Assembly: GCA_946479915.1 (NCBI GenBank)
Contig: CAMLHR010000077.1
Coordinates: 1-6,405 of the forward strand
Direction: 5' to 3'
DNA length: 6,405 nt
From: an uncultured Lysobacter sp.
Lineage (GTDB): Bacteria > Pseudomonadota > Gammaproteobacteria > Xanthomonadales > Xanthomonadaceae
Below the pieces are notes generated by a model. That model was given only the letters and a program-made list of their open reading frames with translations. It had not been told where the DNA came from and ran no database searches. Position numbers and translations under genes: made by a program. Positions within the stretch are counted from its first letter, which is position 1. The number at the start of each line of letters is the position of its first letter. Positions 1 through 6,188 of this stretch are shown here, in pieces.

Positions 1-1
1 G

Positions 2-1558
2 CCCGAGGCTGCGTTCAAGGTCGGCGAGTCGATGGTCGAGATCGGCGCGTACTATTTCTCGCAGGTGCTCGGGTTGCGCGAGCACCTCACGGACCGGCAG
101 GTCCGCAAGTTCGGTTTCCGCTTCTTCTTCAGCGACGGGCGCGACGACCTGGCCGACTGCGTCGAGATCGGCGTGAGCCGGCTGCTGCCGACGCCGTCCT
201 GGCAGATCGACCGCGGCCGCTTCGAGAACTTCCTGGGCGAGCGCGCCCGCGCCCTCGGCGTGCGCTTCCTCGACGGCACCACCGTCCGCAAGATCAAGGT
301 CAATACAGAGGGTGCGCCTCACCAACTGCAGTACGTCGCTCCCCCTGTGGGAGCCGCTTCAGCGGCGATACCTTCAACCCTGGAAAGCCGCTGGCTCATC
401 GACGCCAGCGGCCGCGCCGGCATCGTCAAGCGCACGCTCGGCCTGGCCGAGGCGAACGACCACGACGCGTGCGCGGTGTGGTGGCGGGTGGAAGGCATCC
501 TCGACGTGGATGCCTGGGGCGATGCGGCGTGGCGGGCGCGTTGCGAGCCGCCGGAGCGCTGGCGGTCCACCAACCACCTGTGCGGGCCGGGCTACTGGTT
601 CTGGCTGATCCCGCTGGCCTCCGGCGCGCATTCGCTCGGCCTGGTGTTCGACCCGTCGATCGTCCCGCTGGACAGCGTGGACACCGCGGACAAGGCGCTG
701 GCGTGGTTGCGCGAACACCAGCCACGGGTCGCGCGCGCGCTGGAGGAGGAAGGCCACGCGCCGATGGACTTCCGCTACCTGCGCCACTTCTCCCACGGCT
801 GCCGGCAGGTGTTCTCCGGCGACCGCTGGGCGCTGACCGGCGAGGCGGGGCTGTTCCTGGACCCGTTCTACTCGCCCGGCAGCGACTTCATCGCGATCGC
901 CAACACCTACATCTGCGACCTCGTCGCGCGCGACCGCGCCGGCGGTGACCCGGGCCCCTTCGCGACGCTGTACCAGCAGATCTACACGTCGTTCTACGAC
1001 AACACGATGAGCCTCTACCAGGGGCAGTACCCGCTGTTCGGCGACCCGCAGGTGCTGACGTACAAGGTGCTGTGGGACTACACGTTCTACTGGTCGCTGC
1101 TGGCGCCGCTCTACTACGGCGGGCACGTCGCCGACATCGCGATGCTCGGCCGCGTGCGCGAACCGGCGCGACATGCCGAGGCGTTGAACGCCGCGATGCA
1201 GCCGCTGCTGCGGGACTGGGGCGAACGCAATGCCGCGCAGGGCGTGGATCCGGCGCCGCGCCACGCCGGCCCGGGTGCGCCGCCGATGCTCGACCAGCAG
1301 GGCCTGCCCTGGTTCCACGAGCTCAACCGCGGGCTGTCCGACCGGCTCGACGACGATGCGTTCGCGGCCCGCATCGCCGCCAACATCGCGCGGATGGACC
1401 GGCTCGCCGCGGAACTGCTCGCGTGTGCGCGCGAGGCGCACCCGGGGATCGACGACCACGGGCTGGATGCCCTGCTGCCAGGTGACTCCGTCGGGGTGGG
1501 CGAGCCGCTGGTGCCGCCGTCGTGGCGGGCGGTCGCGGGCGAATCAGTCGCCGCGTAG
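2..1558 (+). CDS. Flavin-dependent halogenase-like protein (tryptophan halogenase family), 5'-truncated by window
   Basis: Likely a cytoplasmic FAD-dependent enzyme that halogenates an aromatic ring, here probably of the aryl polyene pigment or its precursor. The reading frame is open to the left edge and encodes KVGES (17-31) followed by EIGAYYF, the conserved segment just after the FAD-binding Rossmann fold of this family. The gene therefore starts outside the window, and the ATG at 32 is internal. Further along are a Lys in a KFGFRFF context (residue group around 104-124), placed like the family's catalytic lysine; RWLIDASGRAG (about 390-422), a conserved FAD-fold strand; the halogenase signature WFWLIP (596-613), matching WxWxIP; and a second flavin-binding motif, TGEAGLFLDP then SPGSDF (836-889). 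The visible part is 518 residues. Codons at about 301-385 look foreign and contain a REP-like palindrome, yet the frame stays open. It ends at TAG 1556-1558, overlapping the convergent lipoprotein gene by 15 nt. The family call is firm. Actual halogenation, rather than another flavin oxidation, is inferred. Confidence 0.87.
   Translation, partial: PEAAFKVGESMVEIGAYYFSQVLGLREHLTDRQVRKFGFRFFFSDGRDDLADCVEIGVSRLLPTPSWQIDRGRFENFLGERARALGVRFLDGTTVRKIKVNTEGAPHQLQYVAPPVGAASAAIPSTLESRWLIDASGRAGIVKRTLGLAEANDHDACAVWWRVEGILDVDAWGDAAWRARCEPPERWRSTNHLCGPGYWFWLIPLASGAHSLGLVFDPSIVPLDSVDTADKALAWLREHQPRVARALEEEGHAPMDFRYLRHFSHGCRQVFSGDRWALTGEAGLFLDPFYSPGSDFIAIANTYICDLVARDRAGGDPGPFATLYQQIYTSFYDNTMSLYQGQYPLFGDPQVLTYKVLWDYTFYWSLLAPLYYGGHVADIAMLGRVREPARHAEALNAAMQPLLRDWGERNAAQGVDPAPRHAGPGAPPMLDQQGLPWFHELNRGLSDRLDDDAFAARIAANIARMDRLAAELLACAREAHPGIDDHGLDALLPGDSVGVGEPLVPPSWRAVAGESVAA
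345..370. repeat. REP-like palindrome inside the halogenase-like gene
   Basis: The core at 347-366 reads GTGGGA followed by the perfect inverted repeat GCCGCT-TC-AGCGGC (arms 353-358 and 361-366). A short GTGG/GTAG-type head next to a small GC hairpin is the form of the REP elements scattered between genes in Pseudomonas, Stenotrophomonas, Xanthomonas and Lysobacter, which are usually mobilised by RAYT transposases. The flanks (about 301-345 and 367-385) are less GC-rich and use codons rare elsewhere in the window, such as aca, cct, tca and ata. What is seen is one copy lying in frame inside a coding sequence. That it arrived by insertion is inference from its form and codon use, and a single copy cannot prove it is a genomic repeat. 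Confidence 0.6.
1534..1555. terminator. Possible hairpin at the convergent gene junction
   Basis: The arms 1534-1542 (CGCGGGCGA) and 1548-1555 (TCGCCGCG) pair over 8 bp with one bulged G and a 5-nt loop. The hairpin lies exactly across the overlapping stop codons of the convergent halogenase-like and lipoprotein genes. A symmetric hairpin here could stop transcription from both sides. No T-run follows on either strand, so it does not look like a classical intrinsic terminator, and random GC-rich pairing is a real alternative. Confidence 0.22.
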
Positions 1559-1993
1559 CGGAAGGTCGCCGGGCGGGCCGTCCTCGATCACGTGGATCGC
1601 GATGCCGACCGCGCGCCGCTGCGAGGTGGGCACGCCCACGCTGCCGAACACCCCGACGTGACGGCGCACGACGCCGGTGCCGACGCTGACGCCGACCGGC
1701 GGGCGCACGGTGTCCACGCCCAGCAGCAGCACGCCGTTGGCGCCGAGCGCCGCGGCCTCGCGACGCAGCGTCGCGATGGCGCTGTCCGTCTGCCCCGGCG
1801 TGCCGAAGCCGATCGCGCTCTCGGTCTCGATCCGCGCGATCTCCTCGAAGCGCGCGGGCGGCTGCACGTAGACCTGCACCTGCTCCGGCGCGATCGCCGG
1901 TCGCGCCGGGCCGAGCATCACCCGATGGGTGCTCGCGCAGCCGGCCAGCACCAGCAGCAACGACGCGAGAACGGCGGAACGCATGGGGGTCAT
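1544..1993 (-). CDS. Small outer-membrane-type lipoprotein, function unknown
   Basis: A predicted 149-residue lipoprotein. A short N-terminus with Arg5 leads into a hydrophobic stretch and the lipobox LAGC, with Cys19 as the lipidated residue. Ala follows the Cys rather than Asp, which fits sorting to the outer membrane by the Lol system. The mature part has a region around PEQVQVYVQPPARFEEIA, an Ala-rich stretch with LRREAAALGANGVLL, and a Val/Gly-rich C-terminus (VSVGTGVVRRHVGVFGSVGV). I do not recognise a named domain. I chose the ATG at 1993 because it gives a compact signal peptide. Starts at 2014 (adding 7 residues) and 1984 (removing 3) are also possible, and none has a clear ribosome binding site. 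It lies about 41 nt after the ketoreductase stop, so it is probably the last gene of the operon, and its 3' end overlaps the convergent gene. It may be unrelated to pigment synthesis. Confidence 0.8.
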   Translation of the reverse strand: MTPMRSAVLASLLLVLAGCASTHRVMLGPARPAIAPEQVQVYVQPPARFEEIARIETESAIGFGTPGQTDSAIATLRREAAALGANGVLLLGVDTVRPPVGVSVGTGVVRRHVGVFGSVGVPTSQRRAVGIAIHVIEDGPPGDLPLRGD

Positions 1994-2034
1994 GGCGGCG
2001 GGCCGGAAGGACATGGCGCGAGCATACGCCCGGG

Positions 2035-2772
2035 TCAGGTCATGCCGCCGTCGACGCCGATGACCTGTCCGTTCACGTAGGACGCCGCGTCCGAGCACAG
2101 GAACGCGACGACGGCCGCGACCTCCCCGGGCGAGGCGGCGCGACCGGCCGGCACCAGCTGCTTCACCACCTCGGGCGGGAAGGCCGCGTCGGCCATCCGG
2201 CCGGCGACCACGCCGGGCGCGACCACGTTGACCGTGATGCCCCGCGAGCCCATCTCGCGGGCGAGGGACTTCGTGGCGCCATGCAGCGCGGACTTCGCCG
2301 CGGCGTAGTTGACCTGTCCGCGGTTGCCGAGCACCGCGGCCACGCTCGACACGCTGACGATGCGACCCCAGCGGCCGCGCGCCATCGGCAGCAGCAGCGG
2401 CTGGGTGACATGGAAGAACCCGTGCAGCGACACGTCCACCACGCGCTTCCATTGCGCGTCGGACATGCCGGCCATCGGCGCGTCGTCGTGGATGCCGGCG
2501 TTGTTGACCAGGACCTGGACCGGGCCGTCCTCGAGCAGGCCGGCCAGCGCGGTGCGCGTGGCCTCGCCGTCGGCGACGTCGAACGCGACGGCCTGGGCGC
2601 TGCCCCCGGCGTGATGGATGGCGTCCACCACCGCCTGCGCGCGCGCGAGGTTGGTGTTGGCGTGCACGACGACGTGCAGCCCGGCGTCGGCAAGCTGGGT
2701 GCAGATCGCGCCGCCGATGTCGCCGCTGCCGCCGGTGACCAGTGCGCGACGCGCGGGAGGGACCCGGGTCAT
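2035..2772 (-). CDS. fabG: 3-ketoacyl-ACP reductase, SDR family, FabG/ApeQ-like
   Basis: A 245-residue short-chain dehydrogenase/reductase of typical FabG length, predicted to use NADPH to reduce the 3-keto group of ACP-bound intermediates in each aryl polyene extension cycle. Visible motifs are the nucleotide-binding loop TGGSGDIG (residues 13-20), NNAG (90-93) for adenine-ring support, and the catalytic Ser143 (VSSV), Tyr156 and Lys160 (YAAAK). A C-terminal NGQVIGVDGG completes the fold. Two positions are atypical: Asp18 replaces the middle glycine of TGxxxGIG, and Ser115 (DVSLHG) stands where most SDRs have the fourth catalytic residue, Asn. Ser143, Tyr156 and Lys160 are intact, so activity is expected. 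The start ATG (2772-2770) overlaps the dehydratase stop as ATGA, indicating translational coupling. Placement beside an ApeP-like dehydratase and an MMPL exporter favours the APE-specific ketoreductase (ApeQ in E. coli) over the housekeeping FabG. Confidence 0.94.
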   Translation of the reverse strand: MTRVPPARRALVTGGSGDIGGAICTQLADAGLHVVVHANTNLARAQAVVDAIHHAGGSAQAVAFDVADGEATRTALAGLLEDGPVQVLVNNAGIHDDAPMAGMSDAQWKRVVDVSLHGFFHVTQPLLLPMARGRWGRIVSVSSVAAVLGNRGQVNYAAAKSALHGATKSLAREMGSRGITVNVVAPGVVAGRMADAAFPPEVVKQLVPAGRAASPGEVAAVVAFLCSDAASYVNGQVIGVDGGMT

Positions 2773-3209
2773 GCGGGCATTGTAGGGGCGAGCACGACGG
2801 CGGCCCGGCCCTCGGCCAGCAGCACCCCGCCATGGTGGATGCGGAAGGCGTACTGCTGGCTCGCTGGCGAATCGGCGAGCTGCTCGGCCTCGCCCTCCAG
2901 CGTGCCGAACAGGTCGTCAAAGCGATGCACGTGGAGGACCACGCCGCGCAACGCGACGAGCATCCCCGGCCGCGCGGCGCCGCCCGCCTCGCGCGCCCGC
3001 AAGCCGCCATGCACCGCCATCGCCTGCGCGCCGTACTCGCACAGGTGCACCGCGTGCAGGGCGCCGTCGCGACGCAACGGGTGCGCGGGATCGCGGTGCC
3101 CGCAGGCGCGCAGCGAGATGCGCCCGGCGTCCCAGCCGACGACCTCGTCCCACAGGCACATCGCGCCGGCGTGCGGCACGAGCGACAGGATCGTGTCGCG
3201 GCCGATCAT
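2769..3209 (-). CDS. ApeP-like 3-hydroxyacyl-ACP dehydratase (hotdog fold)
   Basis: A 146-residue single-hotdog protein, predicted to dehydrate 3-hydroxyacyl-ACP intermediates to the trans double bonds of the polyene. The N-terminus carries the ApeP/FabZ-like pattern LVPHAGAMCLWDEVV (residues 10-24). Candidate catalytic residues are His43 in AHPLRRDG and Glu58 in CEYGAQAMAVHG, matching the His/Glu pair of FabZ-type enzymes and the EYxAQAxAxH motif of ApeP relatives. The rest (HVHRFDDL, then the C-terminal strand around RAAVVLAP) fits the hotdog sheet. The start ATG (3209-3207) overlaps the exporter stop as ATGA, and its own stop overlaps the ketoreductase start in the same way. An 8-bp inverted repeat (3216-3236) lies just upstream of the start. 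In E. coli, ApeP works with a second dehydratase, ApeI; no second dehydratase is visible here. The family call rests on motifs and neighbours. Confidence 0.88.
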   Translation of the reverse strand: MIGRDTILSLVPHAGAMCLWDEVVGWDAGRISLRACGHRDPAHPLRRDGALHAVHLCEYGAQAMAVHGGLRAREAGGAARPGMLVALRGVVLHVHRFDDLFGTLEGEAEQLADSPASQQYAFRIHHGGVLLAEGRAAVVLAPTMPA

Positions 3210-5545
3210 GGCGTCGCGCCCCGAGCGACGGGGCGCCGGACGATCAGCGACGCCAGCGCGAAGTTGAAGAACACGCCCAGCGCGACGGTCGCGCCGATCG
3301 CCCGGAGCACCGGGATCGTGGACAGGGCGAGCAGCGCGAACACCAGCAGCGTCGACGCGCTGCAGGCGAGCAGCGCGTGCAGCGTGCGCAACTGGTCGTC
3401 GCGGTCGTCGCCCGCGTGGTCGAAGAACAGCGCGTAGTCCAGACCGAGCCCCGCGGCGAGGATCAGCGCCACCAGGTGGAAGAGCGTCAGCTCGACGCCC
3501 GCGACGCGCAGCACGGCGAGCACGAGCACCGAGGTGAGCGCCATCGGGGCGAGGACGCGGAGCGCCCGGCGCGTGTCGCCGAGCGCGATGCGCACGGTCA
3601 GGGCGAGCAGGAGCGCCGCGAGCGCCAGCGCCTGCAGGATGCGCGCGCGGTATTCGGCGACCAGCGACTCGGACGCCTGCTTGAGGTCGAGCAACGCCGC
3701 GCCCGCCGGCTGCAGCGCCGCCGCCACCGCGGCCGGGTCGTGCAGGCCGGACAGCGTGACCAGCGCCGTGGCGCGGCCGGCGTCCTCCAGGAGCAGCCCG
3801 TCCACCCGCGCCGCGAGCGGCGTGCCCGCCAGGTCGGCCACCCGCAACGGGGGCGCGGCGCGCGCCGCCGCGACGTCGGCCTCGAACGGCGCGAACACGC
3901 CCGCGCGGAACGGGCTGCCGCGCAACGCGACGTCGAGCGACCCGCGCAGTGCGCCGGCCTCGGGCAACCGGGCCTGCCGTGCGCGCTGGGTCGCGACGCT
4001 CGGCAGGTAGCGCGCCGCCAGGTCGTAGCCGTCGATCGCGCCGTCCGCGCGCAGGCGTTCCAGCACCGGCAGCAACGCTTCCGACCGCGCCAGCGCGTCC
4101 TGCACGTCTTCGCCGTGCACCACCGCGAGGTAGCGCACGTCCGGCGCGCCCAGCGCCTCCCGCAGGCGCGCGTCGCGCGCCACCAGTTCGGCCGGCGCGG
4201 GCGTCAGCTTCGACAGGTCGTTCTCCCAGGGCGACGCGGGCGCGAACCAGGCGAGCGCGGTCGCGAGCAACGCGAGCGCCACGAACCAGCCCGCGCGCGG
4301 GCGCGGCCACCGCGCCAGCGCGGACCACGCGCGCGCCACGAACGCGGATCGCGCCGGATCACGCGGCGCCGGGTCGAGCAGGGCCGGCAGCAGGAGGCGC
4401 GTGGACAGCGCCGCCACCGCCAGCCCGGCGATGGTGAAGACCGCGAGCTGCTGCAGCCCGTCCACGCCCGACACCAGGAACGTCAGGTAGGCGATGCACG
4501 TGGACACGACGCCCGTCCCGAGCGTCGGCCACAGCGCGCGCACGTTCGCCCACGGCGACAGCCCCGGGCGCTGGTGGCTGAAGCAGTGCAACGGATAGTC
4601 CTGCGCGACGCCGATCAGGGTGAAGCCGAACGCGACGGTGATGGCGTGCACCGCGTCGAAGGCGAGCGCCACGGCGCCGAGCCCGGCGAGCCCGCCGCCG
4701 GCGAGCGGCAACGCGCCGAGCAGGGGCGCCTTCCAGCTGCGGTACGCGACGACCATCAGCAACACGAACAACGCGCTGCCGATGCCGCCGAGCCAGGCCG
4801 CCTCGCGCATCGTGCGCCCGCCGATCTCGACCGAGAACACGCCGGGCCCACCGAGCACCAGGCGCGTGTCCCCGCCCTGCGCGTCGCGGATGCGGTGGAA
4901 CGCGGCGCGCAACGCGGCGACGGTCGCTTCCTGTGCCGCGGGGTCGAAGCCGGCCGCGCGGGTCTGCACGAGCAGCAGCGCGCGCTCGCCCGTGGCGTCG
5001 AACCAGGCGCCGTGCCGGGTTTCCGGCGCGTTCGCCGGCGCCCAGGCCTCGGCCAGCGCGAGGGTTTCCAGGGTCGGGTCCGCGGGTACCAGCGGCTCGA
5101 CGAACGCCGCCGCGGGTGACGCCAGGTCCTGGACGCGCGCCTGCAACTGCGCGCGCAACGCGTCCGCGTCGAGCGGTCGCGCGTCGAAGCTGTCGGTCAG
5201 CAGATAGCGGTCGGGACGCAGGCGTTCGGGGATCGCCGCCAGGCCCGACGCGGCGCCGTTGGCCGCCAGCGCGAACCGCGGGTCGCCCGCGAGCGCGTCG
5301 CGCAAGGCGTGCGACTGCGCGGCGAGCACCTCGTCCGGCGCGCCCTCGATCGCCACGAGCAGCAGCCGCGTGCCCGGTCCCTCGCCCAGCTCGTCGAGCA
5401 GCAGGTGCTGCGCCGGCGTGCGCGCCTCCGGCATGAAGGCCCGCAGGTCGCCGGACAGCGGCAGCGTCCGCCCGATCCACGCACCGGCGGCGAGCAGCGC
5501 CGCCAGCCAGAGGAGCGCGAGCGCCAGCCGCGAGCCGGGCCGCAT
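3206..5545 (-). CDS. MMPL/RND-family inner-membrane exporter
   Basis: A 779-residue polytopic membrane protein with the two-fold RND/MMPL layout, predicted to export the aryl polyene or its lipid conjugate using the proton motive force. TM1 is at residues about 5-26, followed by a large periplasmic domain (about 30-240), a helix bundle (about 248-392), TM7 (about 418-435), a second periplasmic domain (about 440-630) and a second bundle (about 633-770). The two halves carry the matching motifs GVAQDYPLH (Asp316-Tyr317) and GLGLDYALFFDH (Asp703-Tyr704), corresponding to the paired Asp-Tyr proton-relay residues of MmpL3-type transporters. I chose the ATG at 5545 because it gives a compact TM1 and sits 4 nt after the LolA-like stop, preceded by GACGGG. 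The longer upstream reading is only overlap with that gene. The stop overlaps the dehydratase start (ATGA). APE clusters regularly encode such a protein (ApeM in E. coli). The substrate is inferred from context. Confidence 0.93.
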   Translation of the reverse strand: MRPGSRLALALLWLAALLAAGAWIGRTLPLSGDLRAFMPEARTPAQHLLLDELGEGPGTRLLLVAIEGAPDEVLAAQSHALRDALAGDPRFALAANGAASGLAAIPERLRPDRYLLTDSFDARPLDADALRAQLQARVQDLASPAAAFVEPLVPADPTLETLALAEAWAPANAPETRHGAWFDATGERALLLVQTRAAGFDPAAQEATVAALRAAFHRIRDAQGGDTRLVLGGPGVFSVEIGGRTMREAAWLGGIGSALFVLLMVVAYRSWKAPLLGALPLAGGGLAGLGAVALAFDAVHAITVAFGFTLIGVAQDYPLHCFSHQRPGLSPWANVRALWPTLGTGVVSTCIAYLTFLVSGVDGLQQLAVFTIAGLAVAALSTRLLLPALLDPAPRDPARSAFVARAWSALARWPRPRAGWFVALALLATALAWFAPASPWENDLSKLTPAPAELVARDARLREALGAPDVRYLAVVHGEDVQDALARSEALLPVLERLRADGAIDGYDLAARYLPSVATQRARQARLPEAGALRGSLDVALRGSPFRAGVFAPFEADVAAARAAPPLRVADLAGTPLAARVDGLLLEDAGRATALVTLSGLHDPAAVAAALQPAGAALLDLKQASESLVAEYRARILQALALAALLLALTVRIALGDTRRALRVLAPMALTSVLVLAVLRVAGVELTLFHLVALILAAGLGLDYALFFDHAGDDRDDQLRTLHALLACSASTLLVFALLALSTIPVLRAIGATVALGVFFNFALASLIVRRPVARGATP
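3216..3236 (-). promoter_or_regulatory. Perfect 8-bp inverted repeat just upstream of the dehydratase start
   Basis: The arms GCGCCCCG and CGGGGCGC are perfectly complementary with a 5-nt loop. The element lies in the last codons of the exporter gene and ends 6 nt before the dehydratase ATG at 3209. In the mRNA the 3' arm contains the only G-rich run (CGGGGCG) near ribosome-binding distance, so the hairpin could hide it until ribosomes finishing the exporter melt the structure. With the ATGA overlap this fits translational coupling. The repeat is seen directly; the regulatory role is inference, and such pairings also occur by chance in GC-rich DNA. Confidence 0.35.
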
Positions 5546-5549
5546 CCCG

Positions 5550-6188
5550 TCAGTCGCCGTGGCAGAGCGCGGCGAGCGCGTCGGTGTCGGCGACGTCGGC
5601 GGCGTCGACCGCGGTGCCCGCGAGCAGCGTGCGCTGGACGTCGCCTTCGGCCGGCCGGGTCTCGATGCAACGCAACTCGGCACCGTGGCCGAACAGGACG
5701 ATCGCCTCGAGCTTCGCCGCCAGCGCCGCGTCGCGCGGCGCCAGGCGCAGCGACCAGTCGCGCTGCGTGCCCTCGGCCTCGAGCCGGTAGTGCGCGCCCA
5801 GCGTCGCCGCGTCGCCGGCGAGCAACGCGCCGAAGCCGGCCTGCAGGCCCGCCAGTTCCGGCGCGCGCGCCAGCGAGAACCGGCGTGCCTTGCCGTTGCG
5901 CTCGATGGTGATCGCGCCGTCCCGGATGGTCGTCGTTTCCGGATGCGGCGCCGTCACCTCGCGCACCAGCACGTCCACGGCCGGCCGCCGGTATTCGCCG
6001 GTCACGCGCAACGGGGCTTCCAGCAATGCGGAGCCGCGCAGTTCGACGAACGGCGTGCGGCTGGGCACCGGGCGCTCCAGGCGCGCCAGGATCCAGCCGG
6101 CATCCACGGCGCCGGGCTCAGCGGCCAGGCACGGCAGGGCGGCGCAACAGCTGATCGCCAGCAACCAGCGGAGGGGGCGCAGCGGCAT
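5550..6188 (-). CDS. LolA-like periplasmic (lipo)carrier protein of the APE cluster
   Basis: A 212-residue secreted protein, probably a LolA-fold periplasmic carrier that moves a lipid-like cargo from inner to outer membrane. The N-terminus has Arg4 and Arg7, a hydrophobic core (residues about 8-22) and a plausible signal peptidase I site after Ala22 or Ala23, ahead of EPGAV. The mature part begins with an amphipathic segment (DAGWILARLERPVPSRTPFVELRGS) typical of APE-locus LolA homologues, then alternating beta-type strands (ALLEAPLRVTGEYR, TTIRDGAITIERNGKARRFSL). Toward the end come a helix-rich stretch and Cys173 in ELRCIETRP, with another Cys near the C-terminus (LCHGD). Length is close to LolA at about 200 residues. 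The ATG at 6188 is needed to keep the signal peptide, which forces a 71-nt overlap with the acyltransferase gene. The exporter start follows 4 nt after the stop. The role in APE transport is inferred from conserved neighbourhood. Confidence 0.8.
   Translation of the reverse strand: MPLRPLRWLLAISCCAALPCLAAEPGAVDAGWILARLERPVPSRTPFVELRGSALLEAPLRVTGEYRRPAVDVLVREVTAPHPETTTIRDGAITIERNGKARRFSLARAPELAGLQAGFGALLAGDAATLGAHYRLEAEGTQRDWSLRLAPRDAALAAKLEAIVLFGHGAELRCIETRPAEGDVQRTLLAGTAVDAADVADTDALAALCHGD

Noticed and set aside
32..34. ATG at 32 as the true start of the halogenase-like gene
   Set aside because: The frame is open upstream and encodes KVGES, a conserved internal family segment, so the start lies outside the window.
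494..514. 7-bp inverted repeat GGCATCC / GGATGCC with a 7-nt spacer
   Set aside because: It lies within well-conserved coding sequence and has no second copy or positional logic, so chance is the simplest explanation.
374..1459. Long minus-strand open frame opposite the halogenase-like gene
   Set aside because: Its product is Arg/Val/Gln-rich with no recognisable motif, and it mirrors a gene with clear family motifs. This is expected from strong third-position GC bias.
2..1558. Halogenase-like gene as a pseudogene broken by the REP-like element
   Set aside because: The frame is uninterrupted and conserved motifs continue on both sides of the element, so it is better read as an in-frame expansion.
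1544..3010. 488-codon minus-strand frame whose end is the lipoprotein
   Set aside because: The upstream portion is an out-of-frame reading of the ketoreductase and dehydratase. A lipoprotein signal must be N-terminal, so translation has to begin near 1993-2014.
2769..4328. 519-codon minus-strand frame whose end is the dehydratase
   Set aside because: Only the part from 3209 onward has hotdog motifs. The upstream part is an out-of-frame reading of the exporter gene rich in Arg and Ala, so it is not a fusion protein.
3377..5119. 580-codon plus-strand open frame opposite the exporter
   Set aside because: The translation is a low-complexity Arg/Gln/Glu/His-rich string with no domain, while the minus strand encodes a clear MMPL protein over the same bases.
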